Shown piece after piece: positions 7,673 to 16,522 of a stretch of DNA of 64,000 bases (position 1 is the first letter of the stretch; every line of letters begins with the position of its first letter). The DNA lies in contig NZ_JAJAGO010000004.1 of assembly GCF_025165795.1 (NCBI RefSeq), positions 310,001 through 374,000 on the forward strand. Reading direction: 5' to 3'. The notes under the pieces were generated by a model. That model did not search any database, was not told where the DNA came from, and saw only the letters and a list, made by a program, of their open reading frames with translations. The position numbers and the translations under genes are program-made. The DNA comes from Streptomyces gossypii. Lineage in GTDB: Bacteria; Actinomycetota; Actinomycetes; Streptomycetales; Streptomycetaceae.

Positions 7673-8583
7673 CACTGTGCCGCCTTCGCTTCGCGCGCCG
7701 CGGCCTCGCCCTGCCGCACCAGCTCCAGATAGGTGTCCTCCAGCGAGGCCCGGCGGACCTCCAGGCCGCTGATCTCCTCGCCGTACGCGTGGAACAGCCC
7801 GCGCACGAACGCGGTCGATCCGGGCGTCGACGTGACGAAGTTCCGTCCGTCGCGCGTCCATCGCACCTCGTCCGCGGCCGTCGTCCGCCGCGCCAAGTCG
7901 TCCGCCGGACCGTCCGCGACGATCCGCCCTCCGGCGAGGATCAGGATGCGGTCGGCGAGCTTGTCCGCCTCGTCCAGATCGTGGGTGGTGAGGAGCACCG
8001 TGGTCTCGCGGTCGTCTGCGAGCCGTTGGACGAGGCCGTGGAACTCGTGCCGGGCCTCCGGGTCGAAGCCCGCGGTGGGCTCGTCCAGGAACAGCAGTTC
8101 GGGTCGGCCCACGAGGCCGATCGCCACATCCAGCCGGCGCCGCTGCCCGCCGGACAGCGTCCTGATCTTCCGGTCCGCATGCTCGCTCAGGCCGACCGCC
8201 TCCAGGAGTTCCCCGGTGTCCCACGGCCGCCGGATCGCGTCGGTGGAGTAGGGGGCGTAGTACGTACCGAGATGGGCGAGCAGTTCACGCACCCGCCACC
8301 GGCCGTGGTCACGCCAGGACTGGAGCACCACGCCCAGCCGGGCCCGCCACTGCTCCGTGCCGTGCGCCGGGTCCGTGCCGAGCACCCGGACCCGGCCCGC
8401 CGAGCGCGCCCGGAACCCCTCCATGATCTCGATGGTGGTTGTCTTGCCCGCGCCGTTCGGCCCGAGCAGTGCCAGCACCTCCCCCTGGCGCGCCCCGAAC
8501 GTCACGCCGTGCAGAACATCGGTCGTGCCGTAACGCATACGCAGTCCCTCGACATCGAGCACGATTTCCCCGCTCGTCGCCAT
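7672..8583 (-). CDS. ABC transporter ATP-binding protein (DrrA-like)
   Basis: 303 residues. Walker A GPNGAGKTTT, signature LSGGQRRRLDVAIGLV, Walker B LLFLDEPTAGFD and the switch His in TTHDLDEADKLADR are all present. In the Q-loop region VVLQSWRDHGRWRVRE the Gln precedes SW rather than the common S/E. The C-terminal extension after about residue 230, ending in LEVRRASLEDTYLELV, is the DrrA-type regulatory tail of ABC-2 exporters. It pairs with the downstream permease. Upstream it is divergent from a GbsR-like regulator, which suggests regulated export. ATG 8583 has GGGGTGAG a few bases before it. Confidence 0.92.
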   Translation of the reverse strand: MATSGEIVLDVEGLRMRYGTTDVLHGVTFGARQGEVLALLGPNGAGKTTTIEIMEGFRARSAGRVRVLGTDPAHGTEQWRARLGVVLQSWRDHGRWRVRELLAHLGTYYAPYSTDAIRRPWDTGELLEAVGLSEHADRKIRTLSGGQRRRLDVAIGLVGRPELLFLDEPTAGFDPEARHEFHGLVQRLADDRETTVLLTTHDLDEADKLADRILILAGGRIVADGPADDLARRTTAADEVRWTRDGRNFVTSTPGSTAFVRGLFHAYGEEISGLEVRRASLEDTYLELVRQGEAAAREAKAAQ

Positions 8584-8693
8584 CAGCTCACCCCGCTCTT
8601 TCCGATCGCCGCGAAAGCTACGTTGCGTTTCCTGTTTGGTCAACGCCGAAGCTTGGAATTCAGCTGATTTATGCGTGATTTCCGGGCAGAGAA

Positions 8694-8746
8694 TTGCAAT
8701 GACCATGCGCGTTAATGCACAAGTGGACCGGCGGAGCGTTGCAATG
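8694..8746. promoter_or_regulatory. Direct repeats TTGCAATG in the ABC/GbsR divergent region
   Basis: TTGCAATG occurs at 8694-8701 and 8739-8746, each containing the palindrome TTGCAA. The pair brackets the expected promoter region upstream of the GbsR-like start at 8752. They are candidate operator half-sites; no binding consensus is known to me for this regulator. Confidence 0.35.
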
Positions 8747-8751
8747 TACTG

Positions 8752-9702
8752 ATGGTGAACGCACACTGGGCGGACCATCGGCACAACGGGAGGCGAACGC
8801 GGATGCCGGGCGGCAGGCTGACCCAGCAGGACCGGCAGCACATCGCCTCGGGGCTGACCCAAGGGCTCCGCTACGCCGAGATCGCCAGGCAACTGGGCAG
8901 GCCCACCTCGACCGTCAGCCGGGAGGTGATCCGCAACGGCGGAACCGACAGCTACCGTGCGGACCGCGCCCAGTTCGCCACCGGACGGCGTGCCCGCCGC
9001 CGCGGGACGGCTCCGCCCGCGGAACCGCCGACCGCCCGCGACGCCCACGGGCGTGACCCCGGGGAGGTGCGTGGATTCGCCGAGCAGTTCGCCGCGATGA
9101 TGGTCCGGACGGGGGTCCCCCGGATGGCGGCCCGCGTGCTCGCCCGCCTGTTCACCGCGGACTCCGGCACTCTGACCGCCGCCGAACTCGTCCGTGACCT
9201 CCAGGTCAGTCCCGCGTCGGTGTCCAAGGCCATCGGATACCTGGAGGAGCTGGAGGTGGTCCGGCGGGAACGCGACCCCCGCCGGCGGCGCGAGCGATAC
9301 GTCATCGACGACGACGTCTGGCTCCGGGCCTGGACGACGAGCGCGCGCACTCACGCGATGTGGGCGGAAGCCGCTCAGCGGGGCGTCGAGATCCTCGACC
9401 CCGCCACACCGGCGGGAGCCCGACTGAACCACATGAGCCGATTCTTCGCGCGCCTGAGCGAAGACATGGCGGGCGGGCCCGCCGAAGCCGTCCTCGACGA
9501 CGCGCTGACCCTCCTCGCCGCGCTCGTCCACACCCGCCCGTCACTCACGGCTGAAGAGCTGGCCGCCGCACTGGGCTGGACGCCGGACCGTGTCCACCAC
9601 GCCCTGCACGCGACCGCCGGTCCGGAGCGGCTCAACAGGGCTCAGCAGGCCGCGTTGGGCCGTCTCCACGCGGACCAGCGGCCTTCCCCCGAGAACCCTT
9701 GA
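8752..9702 (+). CDS. GbsR/MarR-like regulator with an added N-terminal HTH
   Basis: 316 residues. The N-terminus RLTQQDRQHIASGLTQGLRY then AEIARQLGRPTSTVSREVIRNGG reads as an IS30/Hin-type helix-turn-helix. The middle part (about 105-260) is GbsR-like: FAEQFAAMMVRTGVPRMAAR, LTAAELVRDLQVSPASVSKA with IGYLEELEVVRRERDPRRRR, and RYVIDDDVWLRAW. A C-terminal region (SLTAEELAAALGWTPDRVHH) reads as another winged-helix-like segment. No transposase catalytic domain follows, so this is a regulator and not an IS30 remnant. The divergent ABC exporter is the likely target. The start may be 8752 or ATG 8803. Confidence 0.82.
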   Translation: MVNAHWADHRHNGRRTRMPGGRLTQQDRQHIASGLTQGLRYAEIARQLGRPTSTVSREVIRNGGTDSYRADRAQFATGRRARRRGTAPPAEPPTARDAHGRDPGEVRGFAEQFAAMMVRTGVPRMAARVLARLFTADSGTLTAAELVRDLQVSPASVSKAIGYLEELEVVRRERDPRRRRERYVIDDDVWLRAWTTSARTHAMWAEAAQRGVEILDPATPAGARLNHMSRFFARLSEDMAGGPAEAVLDDALTLLAALVHTRPSLTAEELAAALGWTPDRVHHALHATAGPERLNRAQQAALGRLHADQRPSPENP

Positions 9703-9703
9703 C

Positions 9704-9735
9704 GCCTGCCCGCCTACGCGCCTGCCCGCCTACGC
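9704..9735. repeat. Two tandem copies of a 16-bp unit
   Basis: GCCTGCCCGCCTACGC is repeated exactly at 9704-9719 and 9720-9735, immediately after the GbsR-like stop and overlapping the last codons of the convergent MBL gene. The duplication provides a second CTA, a spare TAG stop for that gene, in its 3' region. Confidence 0.8.
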
Positions 9736-10890
9736 GCCCGTCCTGCCGGACGTCTCCGGCTCGGGCGCCCGCGCGGCCGGACGCGTCGCGGCCCCGGCCT
9801 CCTGACGGCTCGCGGCGGGCGCGCCCGGAGTACGCCACCACGGCGCCACCGGCAGCTCGGCGGAGGGATCGAAGGACCCGCCCGGGGCCGGTATCGCCAC
9901 CCGGACGTCCGCCTCGGCGGCGGCCGTGAGCATCCGCTCGGCGGGCTCCCGCCACGGGTGCGGGGCCAGGTTGAAGGTGCCCCAGTGGATGGGGAGCAGT
10001 GCACCCCGGGAGGCCGCGCCGCCGGAGAGGTCGAGGTGGGTACGGACGCCCTCCTCCGGGGTCATGTGGATGTCGGGCCAGAAGTCGCTGTAGGCCCCGA
10101 CCTGGATCATCGTCGCGTCGAAGGGACCGTACTGTGCGCCGGTGTCGGCAAAGCCCGAGAAGTAGCCGGTGTCACCGCTGTGGAAGATCCGGTGGTCCGG
10201 CCCCGCCACCGCCCAGGACGCCCACAGGGTGCGCTGCTTGTTGCGCAGGCCACGGCCGCAGAAGTGGCGGGCGGGGGTGGCGGTCAGGGTGAGCCCGGAG
10301 AGCTGCACCGACTCGTGCCAGTCCAGCTCCGTGAAGCGGTCGGGGCTCAGGCCCCAGCGCTCCAGATGGGCGCCGACACCCAGCGGGACGGCGAAGTGCA
10401 CGTCCGAGCGGGCCAGCGCCCGGATCGTGGGCAGGTCGAGGTGGTCGTAGTGGTCGTGCGAGATGACGACCGCGTCCAGCCGCCCGAGCCCGGACAGCGG
10501 CAGCGGCGCCGGATGGAAGCGGCGGGGCCCGGCGAAGGCGAAGGGGGAGCAGCGCTCCCCCCAGACCGGGTCGAACAGCACCCGGCGGCCGTCGATCTCG
10601 GCGAGCACCGTCGCATGGCCGAGCCAGGTCAGCCGGAGGCCGGACGCGGGCGGGGTGGAAAGATCCGGCCGCTGGAGCGGGAGGGGCGCGTCGGGCCTGC
10701 GGCCCTTGCGGCTGAGCAGCGCGCGGAGCATCTCCAGCCGGGAGTTTCCCTCCCCGGGCGGCCTCGTCGCCGCGTGCGGCGGATTGCGGAAGCCTCCGGC
10801 CGACATGTCGTACTGCGGCGAGCGCTGTATCCGCGCCAACCGCTCCCCCGTGGGCTCGGCGCCGAACGAAGCGGGCCGCATTCCGGTCAT
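9730..10890 (-). CDS. MBL-fold metal-dependent hydrolase (NAPE-PLD/UlaG-like)
   Basis: 386 residues. The metal-binding motif SHDHYDH gives H145, H147, D149 and H150; a further ligand is H209 in TPARHFCGR, then D240 in SGDTGYF, and a final His in PIHWGTFNL. LTWLGHATVL and DPVWGERCSPF before the motif match the cytosolic lactonase / N-acylphosphatidylethanolamine phospholipase D-like group. The start at 10890 is set by GGAGGT 7 nt upstream; an ATG at 10911 lies before that ribosome site. No signal peptide is apparent. The Pro/Ala-rich C-terminal tail is not conserved. The substrate is unknown. Confidence 0.88.
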   Translation of the reverse strand: MTGMRPASFGAEPTGERLARIQRSPQYDMSAGGFRNPPHAATRPPGEGNSRLEMLRALLSRKGRRPDAPLPLQRPDLSTPPASGLRLTWLGHATVLAEIDGRRVLFDPVWGERCSPFAFAGPRRFHPAPLPLSGLGRLDAVVISHDHYDHLDLPTIRALARSDVHFAVPLGVGAHLERWGLSPDRFTELDWHESVQLSGLTLTATPARHFCGRGLRNKQRTLWASWAVAGPDHRIFHSGDTGYFSGFADTGAQYGPFDATMIQVGAYSDFWPDIHMTPEEGVRTHLDLSGGAASRGALLPIHWGTFNLAPHPWREPAERMLTAAAEADVRVAIPAPGGSFDPSAELPVAPWWRTPGAPAASRQEAGAATRPAARAPEPETSGRTGA

Positions 10891-10966
10891 GAGACCTCCA
10901 GTTGAACGCATGAACGGGAAACGCCGGGGCCGTGGCGGATGTTCCGGGTGGTGCGCGCCATACCGT

Positions 10967-12967
10967 TCAAGCCTCGCTAAGGAACTGGGTGGCCGCCAGT
11001 TCGGCGTAGAGCGGGTCGATGGCCAGCAGTTCCGTGTGAGTGCCCACTGCCTGTACGCGCCCGGAGTCCATGACCACGATCCGGTCGGCCATGGTCACCG
11101 TGGACAGCCGGTGGGCGACGACGAGCACGGTGGTGGTCCGGGCGGTGTCGGAGACGGTGTCGCGCAGCGCCGCCTCGTTCACCGCGTCGAGCTGCGAGGT
11201 CGCCTCGTCCAGCAGCAGCAGCCGCGGGTTGCGCAGCAGCGCCCTGGCGATGGCCACGCGCTGGCGTTCACCGCCGGAGAGCTTGGTCCCCCGATGGCCG
11301 ACCAGGGTGCCGAGGCCCTGGGGCAGCCGGTCCACAAGCGGGTCGAGCCGGGTGGTGCGCAGGACCTCGCGCAGCTGTTCGTCAGGGGCACCGGGCGCGC
11401 CGAGCAGAAGGTTGTCGCGCAGCGAACCGGAGAGCACCGGGGCATCCTGCTCGACATAGCCGATGGCGGCGCGCAGCTCGGCGACGTGCCAGTCGCGGAT
11501 GTCCCGCCCGTCCAGTCGGATGAAGCCCTCCGTCGGTTCGTAGAAGCGCTCGGTGAGCGAGAAGACCGTGGTCTTCCCGGCCCCGGACGGGCCGACGAAG
11601 GCGGTCATGCCACGGGCGGGGACCTCGAACGACACCCCGTGATGCACCGGGGGGAGGTCGGGGGCGTAGCGGAAGTGCACGTCGTGGAAGGACAGCGCGG
11701 CAGGCCGCGGCTGCGCCCCGACGGTGGGGAGCGGGGCAGCGGCCCCCGGGGCATCCGACCGCTCCGGCTCGGTGGGCAGCGCGTGCGCCTCCTGGATGCG
11801 GGCGACCGCCGCCGAGCCGACCTGGTACTCGGTGACGGCGCTGACCAGCTCCCGGATGGGCATCATCAGATAGAAGACGTACATCAGGAACGCGATGAGG
11901 GTGCCGATCTCGACCGCCCCGGAAGCCACCCGCGCCCCGCCCACGGCGAGCACCGTGAGGAAGGCGATCTGGGAGGCCATCCCCGCCGTGTTGCCGGCCA
12001 GAGCGGACCACTTGGCGGCCCGCACGCTGGCCCGCCAGGACTCCTTGGCGGCGGCGTGCAGCCCCTCCTCCTCGCGGTGCTCGGCGCCGGACGCCTTGAC
12101 CGTACGCAGGGCGCCGAGCGTCCGCTCCAGGGCCGCGCCCATCACGCCGACCGACTCCTGGGCCGCCTTGCTGGCCCGGTTGATCCGCGGGACGAGCAGC
12201 CCGATGACCAGGACCGCGAAGCCGAGCACGCCCGCGGTCACGGCGAGCAGGACGAGGTCGAGCACGCCCATCATCACCAGGGTGGCCAGCAGCGTCAGCG
12301 CCCCGGTCACCGCGCCGACCAGGGAGTCCGTGGTCACGGCACGCAACAGCGTGGTGTCCGAGGTGACGCGGGCCATCAGGTCGCCGGGCTCGGTATGGTC
12401 GACGGCGGATATCCGCAGCCTCAGCAGATGCGAGACCAGCCCACGGCGGGCGGTGAGCACAACGGATTCCGCCGTGCGCCGCAGGACGAACGTGCCGAGC
12501 GCGCCGACGGAGGCGTTGAAGAAGACCAGCGCGGTCATCAGCACCAGCGCGCCCGCCACCGGGCGGTCGTCGCCGAGGTTGTCCACGAGCTGCTTGGCGG
12601 CGAGCGGGAGGACCAGGCCGGTGGCTCCGGTCGCCAGGCTCAGCAGCCCGCCGAGCAGCAGCCAGCGGCGGTAGGGGCGGACGTACCCCAGCAGGACGCG
12701 CCAGGCGGGCGGCAGCGGCGGGCCGGACTCGGCGGCGGGCGGTGAGGCCGGAGCGGTCTCGGCCCGCTCCGGCCTCGGTGCCGGTTCCGGCACCGAGGTG
12801 TCCCTGGCGGAGGCGGTGTCCCTGGCTGAGTCGGCAGCGGTGCGGGCGGCGGCATCCTGCGAAGTGTCCACTAGGTCCTCGGGCTCGTTACCGATGACGT
12901 CCAACGGCCCGGGGCCGGGCGCACCCCCGGGAAACGCTCCGGCGGCGGCAGACGTTCCTGGGGTCAC
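10967..12967 (-). CDS. ABC transporter with fused membrane and ATPase domains (exporter half-transporter)
   Basis: 666 residues from the GTG at 12967, chosen for GGAGG 10 nt upstream; a GTG at 12994 adds nine residues. A long Ala/Pro/Glu-rich N-terminal tail of about 90 residues precedes six TM segments. The C-terminal ATPase has Walker [11 protein letters not shown]-loop [11 protein letters not shown], signature [16 protein letters not shown], Walker [13 protein letters not shown] and switch VVAHRLST, a complete active site. It is a type IV (MsbA/lipid or multidrug-like) exporter that should work as a homodimer, since no partner gene is adjacent. Substrate unknown. Confidence 0.9.
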   Translation of the reverse strand: MTPGTSAAAGAFPGGAPGPGPLDVIGNEPEDLVDTSQDAAARTAADSARDTASARDTSVPEPAPRPERAETAPASPPAAESGPPLPPAWRVLLGYVRPYRRWLLLGGLLSLATGATGLVLPLAAKQLVDNLGDDRPVAGALVLMTALVFFNASVGALGTFVLRRTAESVVLTARRGLVSHLLRLRISAVDHTEPGDLMARVTSDTTLLRAVTTDSLVGAVTGALTLLATLVMMGVLDLVLLAVTAGVLGFAVLVIGLLVPRINRASKAAQESVGVMGAALERTLGALRTVKASGAEHREEEGLHAAAKESWRASVRAAKWSALAGNTAGMASQIAFLTVLAVGGARVASGAVEIGTLIAFLMYVFYLMMPIRELVSAVTEYQVGSAAVARIQEAHALPTEPERSDAPGAAAPLPTVGAQPRPAALSFHDVHFRYAPDLPPVHHGVSFEVPARGMTAFVGPSGAGKTTVFSLTERFYEPTEGFIRLDGRDIRDWHVAELRAAIGYVEQDAPVLSGSLRDNLLLGAPGAPDEQLREVLRTTRLDPLVDRLPQGLGTLVGHRGTKLSGGERQRVAIARALLRNPRLLLLDEATSQLDAVNEAALRDTVSDTARTTTVLVVAHRLSTVTMADRIVVMDSGRVQAVGTHTELLAIDPLYAELAATQFLSEA

Positions 12968-13096
12968 TCGGGTGGATCCTCCGGGTTCCGGCACGACCCA
13001 CCCGGCAGACCCCGATGCCGCAACATGCGGCGGGGCCCGGCTTCCGGAGGGAAGCCGGGCCCCGGCGCGCGCGACCGGAGAACCGGAAGCTCGTGG

Positions 13097-14479
13097 TCAG
13101 CAGCCGATGAGCCTGCTGGCGAGGTAGCCCTCGATCTGGTCCAGCGAGACGCGCTCCTGCTTCATGGTGTCGCGCTCGCGCACGGTCACCGCGTTGTCGT
13201 CCAGGGTGTCGAAGTCGACGGTCACACAGAACGGCGTGCCGATCTCGTCCTGACGGCGGTAGCGGCGGCCGATCGCACCGGCGTCGTCGAACTCGATGTT
13301 CCAGTGCTTGCGCAGCGCCTCCGCGAGGCCGCGCGCCTTCGGCGACAGCCGCTCGTTGCGCGACAGCGGCAGCACCGCGACCTTGACCGGGGCCAGCCTC
13401 GGGTCGAGGCGCATCACGATGCGCTTCTCCATCTTGCCCTTGGCGTTGGGCGCCTCGTCCTCCGTGTAGGAGTCGAGCATGAAGGCGAGCATCGCCCGGT
13501 TGAGACCGGCCGCGGGCTCGATGACGTAGGGAGTCCAGCGCTCGCCGGCCTCCTGGTCGAAGTACGACAGGTCCTGGCCGGACGCCTTGGAGTGCGCGAG
13601 CAGGTCGAAGTCGGTGCGGTTGGCCACGCCTTCGAGCTCGGAGAACTCGGTGCCGCCGAAGTTGAAGCGGTACTCGATGTCGGCCGTGCGCTTGGAGTAG
13701 TGCGACAGCTTTTCCGCCGGGTGGTCGTACCAGCGGATGTTCGCCTCCTGGATACCGAGGTCCCGGTACCAGTTCCAGCGCTGCTCCATCCAGTACTCGT
13801 GCCACTCCTCGTCCTCGCCCGGCTTGACGAAGAACTCCATCTCCATCTGCTCGAACTCACGCGTCCGGAAGATGAAGTTACCCGGAGTGATCTCGTTCCG
13901 GAAGGACTTACCGGTCTGCGCGATGCCGAACGGCGGCTTCTTCCGCGACGTCTGCTGCACGGAGGCGAAGTTGGTGAAGATGCCCTGGGCCGTCTCGGGG
14001 CGCAGATAGGCGACCGAGCCGGAGTCCTGGGTCGGGCCGAGGTGGGTGGAGAGCAGACCGGAGAACTGCTTGGGCTCCGTGAAGGCGCCCTTGTTCCCGC
14101 AGTGCGGGCAGTTGATGTCGGCCAGACCGGCGGCGGGCGGACGGCCGTGCTTGGCCTCGTACGCCTCCTCCAGGTGGTCGGCGCGGAAGCGCTTGTGGCA
14201 GGAGGTGCACTCGGTGAGCGGATCGGTGAAGGTGGCGACATGGCCCGATGCCTGCCAGACCTCGGGGGCCAGGATCACCGAAGAGTCGATTCCGACCACA
14301 TCGTCGCGCGAAGTGACCATGGAGCGCCACCACTGGCGCTTGATGTTCTCCTTGAGCTCCACACCCAGCGGCCCGTAGTCCCAGGCGGCGCGCTGACCGC
14401 CGTAGATCTCACTGCACGGGTACACAAAGCCACGGCGCTTGCTCAGGCTGACGATGGTCTCGGTCTTGTCGGCGGCCAC
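13097..14479 (-). CDS. glyS: Glycyl-tRNA synthetase (class II, homodimeric type)
   Basis: 460 residues, the usual size of the actinobacterial alpha2 enzyme, which charges tRNA-Gly in the cytoplasm. [20 protein letters not shown] opens the catalytic core. A zinc ribbon is formed by CTSCHKRF and [18 protein letters not shown] and [20 protein letters not shown] are class II motif 2-like regions; the C-terminal anticodon-binding domain holds [15 protein letters not shown] 14479 ([10 protein letters not shown]) has GAAGAGAG upstream and matches family N-termini; the ATG further out at 14578 is rejected. The gene is divergent from znuA, with about 180 bp between them. Confidence 0.97.
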   Translation of the reverse strand: MAADKTETIVSLSKRRGFVYPCSEIYGGQRAAWDYGPLGVELKENIKRQWWRSMVTSRDDVVGIDSSVILAPEVWQASGHVATFTDPLTECTSCHKRFRADHLEEAYEAKHGRPPAAGLADINCPHCGNKGAFTEPKQFSGLLSTHLGPTQDSGSVAYLRPETAQGIFTNFASVQQTSRKKPPFGIAQTGKSFRNEITPGNFIFRTREFEQMEMEFFVKPGEDEEWHEYWMEQRWNWYRDLGIQEANIRWYDHPAEKLSHYSKRTADIEYRFNFGGTEFSELEGVANRTDFDLLAHSKASGQDLSYFDQEAGERWTPYVIEPAAGLNRAMLAFMLDSYTEDEAPNAKGKMEKRIVMRLDPRLAPVKVAVLPLSRNERLSPKARGLAEALRKHWNIEFDDAGAIGRRYRRQDEIGTPFCVTVDFDTLDDNAVTVRERDTMKQERVSLDQIEGYLASRLIGC

Positions 14480-14657
14480 GGTGCTCTCTTCATCAACGAC
14501 GACGGAATACCTCAGATTACCGGCGAGGGAGGGGCCCGGATCAAATCGGTTTGGTCTGCACACCGATTCGCCCGCCACGCCCCCGGCTACTCGCGTGCGC
14601 CGACCATGTCACACCCGTGGGACCCCCGTGTCAGTTGACTATGGTTTCCATTAGAGG

Positions 14658-14672
14658 TGAAAATGAGTGTCA
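14658..14672 (+). promoter_or_regulatory. Candidate Zur box over the znuA start
   Basis: TGAAAATGAGTGTCA matches the inverted-repeat Zur consensus TGAAAATGATTTTCA at 13 of 15 positions. It overlaps the proposed ATG of the zinc-uptake lipoprotein gene, where Zur-Zn would block transcription or initiation. The zur gene is four genes downstream. Confidence 0.6.
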
Positions 14673-15706
14673 TGAACACCAGACGCCCTCTCATACGCAG
14701 CACCGCCACCGCCGGAGCCCTCGCACTCGCCGCCGTCACACTCTCCGCCTGCGGCAGCGACTCTTCCGGCGATGGCGGAAAGGTGAGCGTCGTCGCGTCG
14801 TTCTATCCCATGGAATTCCTCGCCAAGGAGATCGGCGGAGAGCACGTCTCGGTTTCGGCCCTGACCAAGCCGGGCGGCGAGCCGCACGATCTGGAGCTCT
14901 CCCCCAAGCAGGTCGGCGAGTTGGGCGAGGCCGATCTCGTCGTCTACCTCAAGGGTCTCCAGCCCGCGGTCGACACGGCCGTCGAGCAGTCCGAGGTCAA
15001 GTACAAGGCCGAGGCCACCTCCTTCACCGAGCTCGAAGAGCACGGCGAGGCAGTGCACGGCGAAGAGGAGCACGCTGGGGAGGAGCACGGCGAGGAGGAG
15101 CACGGCGAGGAGGAGCACGGGCACGGCGAGGAGGAGCACGCCGAGGAGGAAGAGGGCCATGAGGGCCACGACCACAGCGCGGGCAGCGCCGACCCGCACA
15201 TCTGGCTCGACCCCACGCGTTATGCCGAGGTCGCCGAGGGCGTGGGCACCCAGCTCGCCAAGGCCGACCCGGAGCACAAGGCCTACTACGAGAAGCGCAC
15301 CGCCGCCCTCGTCAAGCGGCTCACCACGCTGGACAAGGACTTCAAGAGCGGCCTCGAGACGAAGAAGACCGACACCTTCATCACCACCCACGCCGCCTTC
15401 GGCTACCTCGCCGAGCGCTACGGCCTGCACGAGGAGGCCATCTCCGGCGTGGACCCGGAATCCGGTTCGGTGAGCGGCGCGCACATGAAGGAGCTGCACA
15501 AGGTCGCCAGGGAGGACGACGTCAGCACGGTCTTCTTCGAGAGCAACGCGAGCGACGCGACCGCGAAGACGCTCGCCGAGGACCTCGACCTCAAGACCGG
15601 CGTCCTCAGCCCGCTCGAGTCCGTCCAGGACGCCGAGAAGGATGACTACTTCTCGGTCATGCGCGCGAACCTGGCCGCTCTGCGAACCGCACTCGACGCG
15701 AAGTGA
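14663..15706 (+). CDS. znuA: Zinc ABC transporter substrate-binding lipoprotein
   Basis: 347 residues from ATG 14663 (AGAGG 5 nt upstream; GTG 14657 is an alternative). An N-terminal signal ends in the lipobox LSAC with the lipidated Cys near residue 30, so it is anchored outside the membrane. Metal ligands expected in the family are H75 in GEPHD, H179 in DPHIW and the His in TTHAAFGYLAERYG. Residues about 124-172 form a Glu/His-rich loop of GEEEH repeats, typical of zinc- rather than manganese-binding members and thought to gather Zn2+. It is the first gene of znuA-znuC-znuB-zur and carries a candidate Zur box at its start. Confidence 0.95.
   Translation: MSVMNTRRPLIRSTATAGALALAAVTLSACGSDSSGDGGKVSVVASFYPMEFLAKEIGGEHVSVSALTKPGGEPHDLELSPKQVGELGEADLVVYLKGLQPAVDTAVEQSEVKYKAEATSFTELEEHGEAVHGEEEHAGEEHGEEEHGEEEHGHGEEEHAEEEEGHEGHDHSAGSADPHIWLDPTRYAEVAEGVGTQLAKADPEHKAYYEKRTAALVKRLTTLDKDFKSGLETKKTDTFITTHAAFGYLAERYGLHEEAISGVDPESGSVSGAHMKELHKVAREDDVSTVFFESNASDATAKTLAEDLDLKTGVLSPLESVQDAEKDDYFSVMRANLAALRTALDAK
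15059..15154 (+). repeat. Tandem 15-bp repeats coding the GEEEH loop of ZnuA
   Basis: Units of the form GGCGAGGAGGAGCAC occur in register at 15059, 15074, 15089, 15104, 15125 and (degenerate) 15140, with a 6-nt GGGCAC insert at 15119. Two adjacent copies are identical, so the loop can change length by slippage without a frameshift. Confidence 0.85.
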
Positions 15707-15760
15707 CCCGTGCGGCACCCGTACGGCACCCGGCGTGACCCGGCGCGAAGGAGACACCCC

Positions 15761-16522
15761 ATGAAGTCACAGGAGCCCGTCATATCGCTGCGCGGTGCCA
15801 CCGCGTCGCTCGGCTCGCGGCCGGTGCTGCGGGGGCTGGATCTGACCGTGGAGCGCGGCGAGGTCGTCGCACTGCTCGGCCCGAACGGCTCGGGGAAGTC
15901 CACCACCGTGCGGGCGGTCATCGGCCAGATCCCCGTGACCTCGGGCACGCTGGAGCTGTTCGGCAAGCCGCTCGCACGCTTCCGCGACTGGCGGCGGGTC
16001 GGCTACGTACCGCAGCGTTCCACGGCCGCCAGCGGCGTCCCCGCGACCGTACGCGAGGTGGTCTCCTCCGGGCGGCTCGCGCGCGCCCGGCTGCGCCCGC
16101 TCAACCGCGCGGACAAGGAGGCGGTGAACGCCGCGATGCGGCTCGTCGGGATGGAGAGCCGGGCCGGGGACTCGGTGAACGCGCTCTCCGGCGGCCAGCA
16201 CCAGCGGGTCCTGATCGCCCGCGCGCTCGCGGGCGAACCCGACGTGCTGATCATGGACGAGCCCCTCGCCGGGGTGGACCTGGCCAGCCAGCAGGTGCTC
16301 GCCGACGCGCTGGCCGAGCAGACCCGGAACGGCACCTCGGTGCTGCTGGTGCTGCACGAGCTGGGTCCGCTGGCCCCGCTGATCGACCGTGCGGTGGTGC
16401 TGCACGAGGGACGGGTCGAGCGCGTCGACCATCCGGAGCGGCTGCACGACCTTGCCTGCCACCCCCACGACACGAACGAGGCCGATCCCGCCTCCAAGAT
16501 CGAGACCGGGCTGCTGTCATGA
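15761..16522 (+). CDS. znuC: Zinc ABC transporter ATP-binding protein
   Basis: 253 residues. Walker A GPNGSGKST, Q-loop VGYVPQRS, signature LSGGQHQRVLIARALA, Walker B VLIMDEPLAGVD and switch LLVLHELG. It powers zinc import through the downstream permease. ATG 15761 has AAGGAG 7-8 nt upstream; the longer open frame from 15710 covers only intergenic sequence. Its stop overlaps znuB by 4 nt, indicating translational coupling. A His-containing C-terminal tail (LACHPHDTNEAD) could bind metal, but this is a guess. Confidence 0.94.
   Translation: MKSQEPVISLRGATASLGSRPVLRGLDLTVERGEVVALLGPNGSGKSTTVRAVIGQIPVTSGTLELFGKPLARFRDWRRVGYVPQRSTAASGVPATVREVVSSGRLARARLRPLNRADKEAVNAAMRLVGMESRAGDSVNALSGGQHQRVLIARALAGEPDVLIMDEPLAGVDLASQQVLADALAEQTRNGTSVLLVLHELGPLAPLIDRAVVLHEGRVERVDHPERLHDLACHPHDTNEADPASKIETGLLS

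Noticed and set aside
8803..9000. IS30 transposase remnant
   Set aside because: Only an HTH is present; the rest is a GbsR-like regulator with no DDE domain, no inverted repeats and no target duplication.
10463..12745. 760-codon forward open frame opposite the ABC exporter
   Set aside because: The reverse strand has a full ABC exporter; the forward product is low complexity.
13025..14638. 537-codon forward open frame opposite glyS
   Set aside because: Glycyl-tRNA synthetase is certain on the reverse strand.
14641..14651. ATGGTTTCCAT dyad as a second Zur box at znuA
   Set aside because: It is symmetric but shares too little with the Zur consensus; only 14658-14672 is kept.
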